A stretch of DNA of 64,000 nucleotides. Source: Stictocephala bisonia. Its lineage: Eukaryota > Arthropoda > Insecta > Hemiptera > Membracidae. The stretch lies in contig JAQJVL010000253.1 in NCBI GenBank assembly GCA_035578905.1, forward strand, positions 1,158,036-1,222,035. The letters are read 5' to 3'. The translations under genes and the position numbers were made by a program. The stretch's first letter is position 1, and each line of letters begins with the position of its first letter. The notes under the pieces were generated by a model that worked only from the letters and a program-made list of their open reading frames with translations, did no database searches and was not told the origin of the DNA. Shown here piece by piece: positions 23,909-36,720 of this stretch.

Positions 23909-26900
23909 TGTAAATTTCTCATATTTGTAAAGAACTGATTTTCATCTGTATAATGGAAAATGATGTTGAAAGTAATGCGATTGGCCCGTTTACGTAGTGA
24001 TTAATTTCTTAAATTTTATTCATAAAGGTATTTAAGATATTATTTACCTTCACATTGATAAATATTTTAGAATTACAAACATGACATAATATATGTACAC
24101 GCTTGTTGATATATCTACAAACCCAACAATACGCAATGTTCTTTGTACATTTTATAGTAGAAACACTGTTACAAAAAATAACTAATAAAATAACAACAAT
24201 GAGATGCTCATATTATCTCATTTTACATACATTTTACGATAGAACCTAATTAATGATTTATATTGTTCCTTACTCAACATTACTATTCAACATACGGTTC
24301 CGTTTAATTTGTGTACTGAAAAAAGTACTTTACCAGAATATTTGACAGGTTTTTCTTATAAAATTTTATAGAGATAACTATCTCTGTTTATTCTTTTTTC
24401 AAGGTCTTAACAAATTACAAGTAACTTAGTTTTATAAGAAATTTAAGTGGAATATAAAGAAATACTACATATGTTATTGTACAGTTTAAGAAATACTTTT
24501 GATGGGGGAAAAATTTAGTTTGGACTCATATACTGTAACACTGTAAGCAAACTATTTGTGTATCTTAATATACTCGTATTACTCAATTTTCATTAAGTGC
24601 TTTGCTAATACATGTTTTATTTTATATCGAAAATAATGTGAGGCAACAATAATTGATTTGACAATCTAATATTGTTATAAATAAATTTATGAGCATTTAA
24701 CATTTTGCTTAAAATGTTAAGAAAAATCCTATTTCCGTAAGTTACATTATATTATTACATAAATTCTAAATAGTTTTATACTACACAAGATTTCTGATAT
24801 TTTCATCTAAATTTTTTTTATATTATTTTTTAAATATAAGAATCGAGAGTTTTCTCAAACTGATTCAATGTCATGTACGTAATGGTAATTTTAACCATAG
24901 ATTAAATTTTAAGTTATCTTACTCATCTACATGTTTTAATATAAATTTTCTAATATATATTTGATAACAATTAAATGTAGGCTTAAAGTGAATGAACTTG
25001 GTTGATGACTTAACCATTAGTTTTGTAATAAGAAATATGTAGGCTTATTAATAAAACTACTAAAAATAAAAAAATATATTTTAGTAAAATAACCAACGTA
25101 CCTGTATAAAATAACAAACCGATTTTATTTGTAACACACAAAAATCTACAAATAATATTCCGAACTTAAATAATAATATAAAATATTATACTTAAGTGGA
25201 AATAAAAAATAATGAACTTCACCAGTCCCTGAATATTAGCATGAATCATGCAGTTTTCTACTAGATTTAGTAAAAAACTAAAATAATGTTTTCAATACAA
25301 GTATGTACAGAATATTAATCTGGAATTACAATTTACTTGTTAATAAATTGACAAGGACTCGTAAAGAAGGGCAATGTAGTCTGGAGAGGGTCAATTTAAA
25401 GAGAGAGGACTGATCCAGGAAGCGCAACAGTCCCATACAAAGTTGGGCTTAACGACTCTCTTCCCCTCTTATCAAGATACCCTTGCAAAACGGCTCACTC
25501 ACTCATCCCATACACACTTAATATCTGTGCTATAAACCTCTTCTTATCCACGGACAACGATACCATCACCACTTAAACAGCTGTTTTATATTCTAACATA
25601 CTTAGGTGTTGAAACGTCATTTTGTGTTTTTTAAATTACTTACTAACTGAGTGACAGAAAAATCTGAGTCTTCACTTATAAATTTCCCCAAGGATACAAA
25701 AATATAACTTTAGCAGGTAACAAAACTGGCTAAGTTTAATTCCAAAAATAAGTCTTTCATATTTTCAAATGAAACAAAAGTTACATTTTGCCTTTTCATG
25801 GACATTTATTTGTAGTTTTAGGTATTAAATAATTCAACTTTCTAAGGATAAGGTTACCTTAGAGCAATTTTATTTCCAATTTGTTTTACCAAATTTTTTG
25901 ACGAATAATATATTTTTGAAAATACATTATTAATGAGGAATGTAAATTCGGCTAAAATTCACAGAAATATTAACATAAGTAATTTAGAACACATACTAAA
26001 ACACGTAAACAACTTTTCAAATACTCATGCTTTTATTCCTTAATGTAAACACTAAACCCTACTTATATAATATATGATCGACAATATACAATACGACAAC
26101 AGCTGATGAATAACACTGCTGTATACACCTTTAGAATATAGAATTAATAAAATATAAAATATATTGTACAATAAAGGGAGAAAAAAATTCCAACAATCCA
26201 CTCATTTGTGGGAAAATAAAGTTTAAATTAAATATAAGTTATAATTTTAGTGGGATATAACATTTACAAACTAAAACCAACCCTTTACTTTAAAATATAC
26301 ATTTTATGATTATTTATTTATAATAAATATGATTAAATTCTTGTCGATGTGTTGTACACTTACGTAACTGTAGTAGTTTAAATATTTTAGAATAAACATT
26401 TAAAATATAACTCTGTGGTAAAATAGTACATAAAACAGTTTTATGTATTATATATCTGGGATTGTAAATAAAGGTAATACAGTTTTAATTAAATGAGCTA
26501 AATAAACATTTTGTTTGATGTATAGCAAAGAAAAAACATGAAGCACAGATCTTTTAGTTTATTTTATTTCAGTTAAATATTTGACAATTTAATTCCTAAA
26601 CATGGATCGAAGTATTTTCTTTTCATTGAAATGAATTAATATTTTTAATACTTTTCCTTTATATTTATTTTATTTCAAATTAAATTGATTGGGATTATTT
26701 GAAAATAGGTTACGATATTATTTGACAAATAACGGTTATTTGATAAATGAAGTTCGTAAAAAAATTATATATTTTATAAATTGATATTTGAAAATGTATT
26801 CAAGTACATATTAGTTTTTAACAACTAAAAGTAATTACTTTTTAACATTATTTTTTATTTTCATATTAAATCCAAACATCTAATTTAAAATATAATAATC

Positions 26901-27010
26901 AGATCCCAATGAGTTATGTGACAATATTGTAATCCTCACACCAATTATCTAATAGCAGAAATCGACAACTTTTAACACTTTGTAAAGTTAAATGAAATAA
27001 AACCAATATA
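23909..27010. other. AT-rich non-coding DNA
   Basis: No gene, RNA or repeat family is recognised. One GC-richer patch (about 25355-25570, including GAGAGGACTGATCCAGG) is not classified and has no long frame. Confidence 0.45.
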
Positions 27011-27024
27011 GTGAAAATTTTACA

Positions 27025-27240
27025 TCGTCTAGTGACCCACTTCGATTTCATGGGCTATTGGGAAATAGGAGCCGGGTGTATGAACGCCATTGTTATCTGG
27101 GTTTTACAGCCACCAGACTGTAAAAATGTGAAATCACGCAATGGGACAAGGGAGGGGGAAGAATGTGTGTCACCTGGATTGTCTGGAACGTTGATAACGC
27201 CGACACACTGACGACATCTCCTGTTTTAGTTTCACTTAAC
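27025..27240. other. GC-richer island with a 66-codon frame, unclassified
   Basis: This 200-bp block is markedly richer in GC than its flanks and is covered by a plus-strand frame (27011-27211). I recognise no domain. It could be a decayed transposon piece, an isolated exon or a conserved non-coding element. No other copy was found in the window. Confidence 0.2.
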
Positions 27241-27580
27241 TTTTAGTTGGTAAAGGAGATAAACAACGTTCTACTTATTTCTACTTTTAGTTCGTCATTG
27301 GAAAATTATTTTAAAAGAAATAATACAAAAATTCTCAAATAATCCACTAATTTTTTAATTTTTGTGGGGCTTTTCGAAATGTTTTGATAAATAAAAAATA
27401 GAAGAACAAATAACACAACTAAATATATAATTATTTTAAAACCAAATTTTGTTGGATAGTGGAAATCTTGTAGGCAAAAGGCAACACAAAAACAAAATAT
27501 TTTATTGGATTATTTAAGAATTTAAAAATTATTTCTTTTTAAACGTTACCTAGTTTAGCAAAGTTTTTTATGAGAGGTTT
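27241..27580. other. AT-rich non-coding DNA
   Basis: Nothing recognised before the family A copy. Confidence 0.5.
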
Positions 27581-27942
27581 AGAATATTTTTCGTTCATTC
27601 ACTAACACTACATTTTCTTGTTTCCATTAATTTACTACCGCTTGATATATATATTCTATTGTTCTAAAATCTGTTCCCCAATCGTTTTTACGTCCTCTGT
27701 CGTATTCCTTATCCGCTATGAATCATGTATAGCTGGTCTTATCGTATCGTTTTCGAAGAACGTTCACATGGAGAGCGCATTCAGCGTTTTGTCAATAATT
27801 AGATTTACCAATTTTTAATCAACCTAACTTAACCTACCTTAATCTAACCTAAACTAACCTAAACTTACGGTAGTTGCGTTACAAAAGTAGGGGTAGTGAA
27901 TTAACGTAAAAAGTAGTTTTAATGAATTAACGGAAAAGATCC
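27581..27942. mobile_element. MITE family A, full-length single copy
   Basis: The left terminus is GAATATTTTTCGTTCATTCA and the right terminus GAATTAACGGAAAAGATCC; these are imperfect inverted repeats. The interior follows the family order: TGTTCCCCAATCGTTTTTACG, a TCTTATCGTATCG segment, ATGGAGAGCGCATTC, then a degenerate CCTAA-rich stretch at 27823-27865. The copy is older than the 56938 copy, judging by its more degenerate CCTAA tract. It has no coding capacity; the frame at 27618-27818 is incidental. Confidence 0.75.
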
Positions 27943-29057
27943 AAGGTTTATCTAAAACTAAAAACCCTAATGCATCTTAAATTGTCTTAATGTAAATAAT
28001 CCATAAACAATGTTTACGAAATATAAAATTATCAGTTCAGCCTCAATCCCATATGTTTTTTAAAAAAAAGTTTTGTTATATTTCAATTAAGAGTATACAT
28101 ATATGCATGATTTCTGGAGTGATGTATCATTGCTTGAACCTTCGGCCTGCGGTGTCTAAGGTCCAAGGGCCAAATTCACCCCTGAGCTGACGGTTGGCAC
28201 TTCACTCGCTCAATAAAGCTCATGAACAAGCCTTCGCCCCATGTAAACTAGTGAAATTTAAAAACCTCACATTTTTTAACTTAGTTTAATTTATTTTAAA
28301 CGTCTTATGTGAGCGCTGTACAAATAAAACAGATACATCAATATCATTCTTATGCAAATATTTGATATTAAACCTTTTTATGTAACGGAAAGATGGAGGT
28401 ACTGTACTTTGTTGTGCAGCTTTGCAGTAGTTTTTTTAGCTAAATTTGCTTCATAAGTAAAACTAATTTTCCCCCAACACATTATTACTAAACATTAAAA
28501 ACAAGTTATGTCATTAAAGTATGTTAATATTAGTATGGTACTTCGAGTTATATTATTAGTATTATTATCAGTAATAGTAAGTTTTTATTATATAACAATT
28601 CTTTCATCAGTCTTAATAATGTGTTTAATAAATAGCTATGAATATTAAATATGCTACAAATTACCCTTTTTCAATTAAAAAGAGTTAACATGAAATGCAT
28701 TAATAATTTGTCAAAGCGTTATATTTAACTAGATCAAACACATGAAATAATAATGAAAAATAAAAAAAACTTACAAAAATGATTGAAAATCACTAGGCTG
28801 AGTTCCAAAATTTTAATTAAGATCCTAAAATTATGCTGTAAAAATTTAAATATGGGGAAAAAATAAATCTTTTGGCATAAGTTATGAATCGATCATATTT
28901 AAACTGTCATAAAGAGAGTTAAAATACGAGCTTAAATACAATGCATGTATTATTATATAACCAGTAACCATTATGTAATAGTTCTTTTATTGCAAATTTT
29001 TAATACATCTACCTAGAATTGGGCTACTGTCAATCTATGTGTTTATTTGGGAGGGCG
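27943..29057. other. Non-coding DNA
   Basis: Mostly AT-rich. A mixed-composition patch at about 28125-28250 (GGCCTGCGGTGTCTAAGGTC and onward) vaguely recalls a tRNA-derived SINE head but lacks a clear B box. Confidence 0.4.
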
Positions 29058-30310
29058 GTTGGAAAAATGTCAGTCATTGTCCATTGTGCAGGTCATGTGA
29101 GCAACTGTCAGTGCATGTGTCCATTGGGGACGTCATGTGAACAACTGTCAGTCCATGTGTCCATTGGGGACGTCATGTGAGCAACTGTCAGTCCATGTGT
29201 CCATTGAGTAGGTCATGTGAGCAACTGTCAGTAAATGTTTCCATTGGGGAATTCATGTGAGCAACTGTCAGTCATGTGTCCATTGGGGTGCTAATGTGAG
29301 CAACTGTCAGTCCATGTGTCCATTGGGGAGGTCTTGTGAGTAACTGTCAGTCCACGTGTTCATTGGGGTGGTCATGTGAGCAACTGTCAGTCCATTGGGA
29401 AGGTCTTGTGAGTAAATGTCAGTCCACGTGTTCATTGGGGTGGTCATGTGAGCAACTGTCAGTCCATGTGTGCATTGGGGAGGTCTTGTGAGTAACTGTC
29501 AGTCCACGTGTTCATTGGGGTGGTCATGTGAGCAACTGTCAGTCCATGTGTCCATTGGGGAGGTCGTGTGAGCAACTGTCAGTCCATGTATCCATTGGGG
29601 AGGTCGTGTGAGCAACTGTCAGTCCATGTATCCATTGGGGAGGTCATGTGAGCAACTGTCAGTCCATGTGTCCATTGGGGAGGTCTTGTGAGTAACTGTC
29701 AGTCCACGTGTTCATTGGGATGGTCATGTGAGCAACTGTCAGTCCATGTGTCCATTGGGGAAGCCATGTGAGCAACTGTCAGTCCATGTATCCATTGGGG
29801 AGGTCATGTGAGCAACTGTCAGTACATGTGTGCATTGGGGAGGTCTTGTGAGTAACTGTCAGTCCACGTGTTCATTGGGGTGGTCATGTGAACAACTGTC
29901 AGTCCATGTGTCCATTGGGGAGGTCTTGTGAGTAACTGTCAGTCCACGTGTTCATTGGGGTGGTCATGTGAGCAACTGTCAGTCCATTGGGAAGGTCTTG
30001 TGAGTAAATGTCAGTCCACGTGTTCATTGGGGTGGTCATGTGAGCAACTGTCAGTCCATGTGTCCATTGGGGAAGCCATGTGAGCAACTGTCAGTTCATG
30101 TATCCATTGGGGAGGTCATGTGAGCAACTGTCAGTCCATGTGTCCATTGGGGAGGTCTTGTGAGTAACTGTCAGTCCACGTGTTTATTGGGATGGTCATG
30201 TGAGCAACTGTCAGTCCATGTGTCCATTGGGGAGGTCGTGTGAGGAACTGTTAGTCCATGTGTCCATTGGGGAGGTCGTGTGAGGAACTGTCAGCCCATA
30301 TTTCCATTTT
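29058..30310. repeat. 40-bp minisatellite, about 31 units, with an 80-bp alternating pattern
   Basis: The unit reads roughly GTCCATGTGTCCATTGGGG followed by AGGTCATGTGAGCAACTGTCA. Two variants alternate over much of the array: one with CCATGTGTCCATTGGGGAGG and TCTTGTGAGTAA, the other with CCACGTGTTCATTGGGGTGG and TCATGTGAGCAA. This gives a higher-order 80-bp period that is clearest at 29290-30200. A few units are shortened (for example near 29390 and 29985). There are no unique spacers between units. The minus-strand frame 29899-30087 is an artefact of the repeat. Confidence 0.95.
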
Positions 30311-30339
30311 GTTGAATGTGAAGGCCACAGATAAAAAAG

Positions 30340-30405
30340 ATCAATACCACCCATAGTGTATGGGTGGGGCGGGTGCATTAATACCACCATACTGTACTTT
30401 ACGGT
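30340..30405. repeat. GGGTGGG/CAATACCACC minisatellite relic
   Basis: A single degenerate stretch with ATCAATACCACCC, GTGTATGGGTGGGGCGGGTG and ATACCACCATAC matches the core of the 37629-38325 array. Confidence 0.55.
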
Positions 30406-30564
30406 TTGGCTGAATTGAAAAAAAGTAAATAATAAATATATTGCAATGTATTTTGTAATGCTTTAAGCTATCTTAGTAATTAAACCTGTGGTTTTTATAG
30501 TTTTTCTTAAATAATAAATTTACAATTTAAATAATTGAAGTGCTCCTAAAGTTGTACTGCTCAT

Positions 30565-30845
30565 ATTGCCCCTATGCATGTAATGGAAATGGTTGTAAAG
30601 AAGTTACACAATCCTGGAAACTGTTGCTGTTCGATCGATCCCTGGAGTAAACAAAAGTCCAGTATATCTCCAATAATCCAAGGCGATGGCTCAACTCTAT
30701 TTTGGCCGTGCCCTTTGCCATTAGTCTCGCTGCCTTCCACTTATTTACTGTCTACGAGACGTTTGCTGGATAACGAGAGACGCAGATTTACAGCTTGGTT
30801 TGTTCACAGCTCCAAACCAGTGAAATGTCTGTTGGTTTATAATTA
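30565..30845. other. GC-richer island with a 90-codon plus-strand frame, unclassified
   Basis: The frame 30574-30846 covers a block of higher GC. The predicted peptide has no motif that I recognise and no signal or membrane segment beyond a short Pro/Leu-rich stretch. It may be a decayed mobile-element fragment. I do not call it a gene. Confidence 0.2.
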
Positions 30846-31365
30846 AGTTCCAACTTTATTTAACTTTGGTTGTAAATAATTGAAAATAACATAATAAAAA
30901 CAAATAGAAAATATATATAAAAATAAACAATATAAAAAAGCCTTAAACAATATAAAAGGAAAAAATGCCATATGACTAAACTTAGTTATTCATTTAGTAA
31001 TAATCCTATTAAATTGTTTTAAATTTGATCTTCCCATGTGAGTTTCTTTAAATAAAAATAAAAGTTATTCCTTATATCTTATTTTATTCAATTCATAATA
31101 TCAATATTATTCATAAAATAATTAAAAATATATTTATAGGGACCAATACATGATTGAAAGCTGAACAGGATTTTCATGAGCAACTTAGAATACAATATAG
31201 TTTACAAGCAAGCTAAACAGGCCTGAAACATAGTATTATTATTTGGCAAGCACAAATAGTACAAATAGTTCGGTGATAAATCCCAGATATGTGAATTCCA
31301 CGTGTCCGGCATAGTAAAAGTAGATAATTGAAATTTACTACCGTAATGTTTGTTGAATTTCTATA
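30846..31365. other. AT-rich non-coding DNA
   Basis: No feature recognised. Confidence 0.5.
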
Positions 31366-31367
31366 TA

Positions 31368-32206
31368 CAGTGAAAACCCTATTGTCCGTCACCCTATATT
31401 CCGCCAGGTTCTGTTATCCGTCGGTGTCTGGGTTCGTCGCGCCACGATATGACAGTTACCATATGACTCATCTTTCTAGAAGACGACAATTCCCAATCCA
31501 GCTGTCTTGCCCACATAAGCCTTGTTCCAACGGCCTGCCATCCGTAAGGCTTCATCTGCCGTCTACCAGATAACAGGTCGTTGGAACAGCTCGGCTGTGT
31601 TCGCCTGACGTATGGACAGACCGTCCGGGGTTGCCTGTATAGGTCTTGTACAACATGGAGAAAGAGGCAGCACTACAAAGGCATGTTGTCGAAGATGAAG
31701 TTATAAGCCGCGACGCATGATATAACTTCGTCTTAGTATTGATATACCAATAACTATTAGCATTACCGTTCCTCTATTAAATAGGTAATGTTGGAACGGC
31801 GACATCCCCGGGCCGCCTGATGTCTGCGAAAACACTATCCGTGGGAACTTGGCTTTAATATGTTACACTGTACTGCAGTTTAATTTTAGTAATGTTGATA
31901 ATTAATTTTTGTGCTCTTTACATAATGTACAAGCTTATGTTTTACATTAAAACTGGGCCTACTATAATAAAATGGTAGTTGTGACCTCTAGTATATACAT
32001 TCTGAAACATGTCTTTTTTCTAACATTTTCATTCTCATTTTGTTAATCAATATGTACTATACAGCATTTTAATTGAACGTGCATAAGCACTTATAAAAAG
32101 TTTCCAGCGATATAAGTGTGTTTGGGTGAATTCTCTATGATCCGTATATTCTCCAATCCGTCACGGCCGCGGTCCCGACCACTGATGGAAAATCGGGTTT
32201 CTACTG
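31368..32206. mobile_element. Non-autonomous pogo/Tigger-like DNA transposon
   Basis: The ends are CAGTGAAAACCCTATTGTCCG on the left and GAAAATCGGGTTTCTACTG on the right. They are imperfect inverted repeats of the kind typical for pogo/Tigger elements, which start CAGTARAACCCC and contain ATCCG. A TA dinucleotide flanks both sides (31366-31367 and 32207-32208), the expected target duplication for this superfamily. Subterminal ATCCGTC motifs repeat on both sides. The interior is GC-richer than the surroundings but has no DDE transposase motif. The frame 31328-31573 begins outside the element and is not a gene. Confidence 0.75.
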
Positions 32207-32208
32207 TA

Positions 32209-33825
32209 TACTGAAATCGTATGAAACGAAATTTTCTCGTTTGCATGTCATAAAGTACAAATGATTAACTCATTTCAAAGTATTATAAGAAATTATACTA
32301 CTAAATAATTATAATCACTAATAATGTATCTTGTAAAGTGGAAGTAATACACGAAATATTTAAATAAGAACTATAAATTAATTTCACTTACATTTACTTA
32401 AATAGTGCTTTAGTTTCATATAAATGAAATTATAAACATTACGTTATATACACGGCAATTAAAGCTCCTTATGAAAAAATCTGTATTTCAGGCAGAATCC
32501 TATGAATAATTCAAAGGCAGCCAAAACCTCGTAAACTTGGGTCCTATTTAAAGTTTATGCATTTAATTTTCAGGGTGGTTTTTATAGTCCTGACGAACGG
32601 TCGTTAAAACATAAATCTCAAATTCTGAATAAAGGAGGAACAAAGCCTTTATATTATGAAAGGAATCAGTTTATTAATCAATTACAGGTACCTTAGTTGA
32701 TTTAAAAATAACGAAATTAACGTGTTTTCATATAAACTCTAACAAATTTATAACAAATAAGATTTAAGGAAATATTAAAAATATAGGTTCTATGATAAAT
32801 TTAAAATTAAATTATTTCTGTCAGTCTAAAAAACAAACAAAATAAAAAACTATAAAATAACAATATTTAATCCAAAAAAAACGACATAATATTAACGACA
32901 TGTATCTGGCTAAAGTGCAATATAAACATTATAAGTGATTTACTATTAAATAAAATTTGTTCAATAAGAAACAATTACAACAAGTAAAATTTCATTATAA
33001 ATGTGAGAATTGCGTCTTTTCAGCAACACGCAGTCTTACTGAACAATGATTTATTTGAAGAACTACTTAAAATATTTTAAAAATCTGTTAGTGAAAACGT
33101 AAGCTATAAAACAGAGTTATTTGTGTGTTTATAGCACTCAATTCAGTAAATAAAACTCGTGAATATATCAGAATACAAAAGAATGTACTATGGAGAATCA
33201 TAAAATTACAAACGTAGGCCATTACACGACTCAGCTTCAACATCAACAACAGAATGGCCGCTCAAAAAAGTCACATCAGAGAGTCGTGAGCGAGGGACCG
33301 GCCATCTCTACAATGGTACCTTGGGGAACATGAGGGGATATCGTTCGGGTCACTGGCACGACCTCATGTTTTTTATTACCCCCACAATAACGGAGAGGGA
33401 CAACAATAATGTAACAAAATAAAAATATGTAATAGAGCCAACCCATATTACATTAGGTGACATGAAGATATAATAATTAGGAATAGTTATACATACAATA
33501 TATATGTATAATATATACAATATATACAATAATATATATTGTATATATTATTTGGGAGTCCACATACTAAACATTTTGTCATTGAGTAGATGTATAAAAA
33601 CTAACACATGAAATACTAGGTGTATTATTTGTTCTAATCTGGCCAATACAAATTTAATAACTATAATATCAATTGTATTTAATATTTTTATATTTATTAA
33701 GTGGTACTTAATAAATATAAAAAAAATAATTTTTGTTATATTTCTATTTTGTAGCATTTAAATTATAACAAATTGAGTAATTATTTTAATTATCCACCAT
33801 TTATCCATTTTTATAATAAAATACT
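32209..33825. other. Non-coding DNA with one GC-richer patch
   Basis: Mostly AT-rich. At 33230-33415 a patch (AGAATGGCCGCTCAA to ACGGAGAGGGACAAC) has higher GC but is broken by stops in every frame I checked. An AT dinucleotide-rich tract (ATATATGTATAATATATACA type) follows at 33495-33550. Confidence 0.4.
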
Positions 33826-34140
33826 AACCGGTTTCGGCTTTTAGGTCATCTTTAGAGTGTTCATATATAACCTATAAGAAATGAACAATTGTATGAAAAT
33901 AAAATAGATGTAAATAATTTTAATTGCTTATGCAAAACATAAAAATAATATGTATGAAAATAACATAAATTTAAAAAAAATCAAAAGTAAAGCTTTGTAT
34001 AATGTAGTTTTGTTTTGTATATTTTAGTAAAACACTAAAATAATCATAATGTTATTTACATATATTTTATCTTTATTTTTATAATTGTTCATTTTTTGTA
34101 GGTTATATATTTGTACATTCTGAAGATTTATTAAAATTAC
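33826..34140. mobile_element. Fold-back element with CCGAAACCGG end
   Basis: The segment at about 33850-33920 (TTCATATATAACCTATAAG, ATGAACAATTGTATGAAAATA) is the inverted counterpart of about 34060-34135. On the minus strand the outer end reads AAAGATGACCTAAAAGCC then GAAACCGG, and the opposite end retains TCTGAAGATTTA. The loop of about 140 bp is AT-rich. There is no coding capacity. Confidence 0.6.
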
Positions 34141-35261
34141 CAATCAATTTATTATATCAGTAGCCCTATCTTGTGAACTAGTTTTTACATTTTAAATGTA
34201 TAGTATATTTTTGGTGTATTAAAACAATAATGAAAAATACGACACCAAGCTTCAGATGTGGCAAAGCAGCCAACAAATATGGTACTTAGTTGAAATGTAC
34301 AGAATAAGTAACCAGTAGTACTCTACAGACGTACTTACGTGGTTCATCCCACGACCTTGTACAAACAAAACTAAAAATTAACTTTCAAAATCATTTGTTA
34401 TTCTGCGTACATTACAAATTGCTAGGCATATTATATATTGGTAAACTTTTGTAGTATTTATTATTTGAAGTAAACTTAACCAGTTTACTTAAAAACATTG
34501 ATATCTATGTTATAGCCACAACTTCCATCACAACCATTACACTGCAAGTAGCGATAGATGCCATCATATAAACAAGAAATACAGATTATCGCCATTTCGT
34601 ACTAGTTTTAAGAATTAGAAGTTAACAAGTGATAAAGAAATAAAATTAACGAATTCCCAAATTTAATTTGAAAGTTACAAATCGATAACCTTAAAATATC
34701 GTTAAAGATTATGGAAATAATTGATATGTAAGTTATAATTTGGTCTAAAATTTGTCTAAAACCCACCGTATACAAACCATTATTACCAAATACTAAAATA
34801 TTTCTAAATAGTCTGTTAAATATGACTGTAAGTAACACAGATCTTTGAACATAATTCGAACCAATACCAACAGTAAAGGCATCAGAGAAAGAAAGAATTA
34901 AAATTAATTAGTTTAAGAAAAGCTTTACACCATACGAAAGCACAGACATATTATTAGTAATTATAATTATTTAACATACGTTTTTATAATAGTTTGAAAT
35001 TAGTAACATTTAGTATATTATGGTATCAATATATACACTAGACAGTTTTATAGAAGATCAAAACTAGGTGTATAAGTGTATTAACGAATAAAACAATTCA
35101 AGAAACAATGCATTTCTCTCTTATGACTTATAAAAATACATAACAAAGACATTCTCATAAAAAAAATTATTAAATGAACTATTTTGTCAGTTTTTAAATA
35201 ATTGAAAGTTTTAATAATATAGACATTCAAATAATAACATATTTTGTATGAATTATAAATA
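34141..35261. other. AT-rich non-coding DNA
   Basis: No gene is supported. The minus-strand frame at 34608-34838 is hydrophobic and AT-driven, without a domain. Confidence 0.45.
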
Positions 35262-35705
35262 GTTTTTTAATTAGCATTATGCATGTTGGTACATATACAG
35301 TACAAGTAAACGTCACACAACACAAATATATTACAATATAAGCACAAAATGCACAAATATATTACAATACAAGTACAAGATGCATAAATATTATGGTGAT
35401 CGATTTCGGTGAACCACGCTTACCTTCCTCAGACCAGAGGGATTCACAAAAGTTGGTACATATACCTGTACTGTATACTTGTACATATATATTGTACATA
35501 TACATGTACTGTATGTGTACCAACTTTTGTGAATCCCTCTGGTCTGAGGAAGGTAAGCGTGGTTTACCGAAATCAATCACCATAATATTTATGCATCTTG
35601 TACTTGTATTATATTTGTGCATCTTGTACTTGTATTATATTTGTGCATTTTGTGCTTAACACAATATATTTGTGTTGTGTGACGTTACTTGTACTGTATA
35701 TAAAT
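35262..35705. mobile_element. Family B fold-back element: near-perfect 400-bp palindrome
   Basis: The arms at about 35291-35470 and 35520-35700 are close reverse complements: ATACAGTACAAGTAAACG / TTACTTGTACTGTAT at the ends, then CACACAACACAAATATA, then AAATGCACAAATATATTACA units, then CCACGCTTACCTTCC with CAGACCAGAGGGATTCAC near the centre. The centre (35453-35530) is itself a palindrome of GTACATATAC-type units. The three overlapping frames at 35362-35659 on both strands are mirror images of the same arm. The high arm identity suggests a young or gene-converted structure. Confidence 0.9.
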
Positions 35706-36480
35706 TATAATAAAATAAAAAAGCCTTTAACTTTATGAATATAGTAAATACCATTTTGAATTGTACGGTACGCATGTATTTTTAACTCTTAAATGAACTT
35801 AATTTATGATAGAAAATATATTTATAACAATAAATATGTGGGAATAAAAGAGTTCATTAAGGTATGTTGTACGTAGAACCGTTCGGAAGACCATCAGTAA
35901 ATTCCTCCTTGCTGATTTACGATGGCCAAGGTTATCATGTTCTCAATTAAACAAAGATTCTAAGTAAACGTTAGCCTGAATCCATGTAAACTCCTTGTTA
36001 CACGAAAAATAATCCAATTAAAACAATTTATCTTCATGGTTTATAATGATGAATGTCAAGCTTAAATCATTATATACGTTGTAACTATGAAGTTCGACCT
36101 GATTGTATTTAGAAATATATGATACCCAAAGATACAATAAAGATAATCACGTGTTGACTTAAACTGAATGCTTATTAATTAAAAATAATGACTGTTCTTG
36201 CAGTTATTCTTATAATTACTCACAAATTGACAAAATAGAAAGTAAAAATCTAGCTCTTTATCATGTTTAACTTTATCGACATATGTATAGCTGTCAATTT
36301 TAATGAATTAAAATGTAGGTTTTAGGAGATAAAAGGAAAATCACTCAAAAACAAATTTTACCTGAATACATACACTCCTATTTTTATCAGTACAAAAATA
36401 AAATTAAAAATCAAATACTTTTATTTAACTGCCTACCGTTTTTATTTATTTTCCTGTAACTGAACAGTTGTGCCAACCTA
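35706..36480. other. AT-rich non-coding DNA
   Basis: No gene or repeat family recognised. One mixed-composition patch lies at about 35865-35945. Confidence 0.45.
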
Positions 36481-36489
36481 CTAAATGTA

Positions 36490-36720
36490 ACATGACATCA
36501 GGGCGCTGGAGCGAGTTAGCGTAGTTTTCATTATAAGTTCCAGTAAATTGGAGTTATTTTTCCGGCTTAGTTGATTTCCCAGTGGCCTATAGCAAATACG
36601 GTTCCTAACTTTTACTTTGACAATTTACCGTAACCCCTTTGAACCGTTTCTACTCTTTCTGTTTTATAGAGAGAAAAAATAGTAAGGTAGAATATGTTCA
36701 AACCTACGTAAACTAAAAGC
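36490..36720. repeat. Dispersed repeat family D, copy 1
   Basis: It shares GTTGATTTCCCAGT, GCCTRTAGCAA and a following CACTTT/TACTTT and TCAACGTCACCC / TTACCGTAACCCC pattern with 41060-41210. The element type is unknown. No termini were resolved. Confidence 0.5.

Noticed and set aside
29058..30310. CRISPR-like array
   Set aside because: Units of 40 bp abut directly with no unique spacers, there are no cas genes, and the context is eukaryotic.
35362..35659. Three short proteins at the palindrome
   Set aside because: All are the same arm of the family B palindrome read from either strand.
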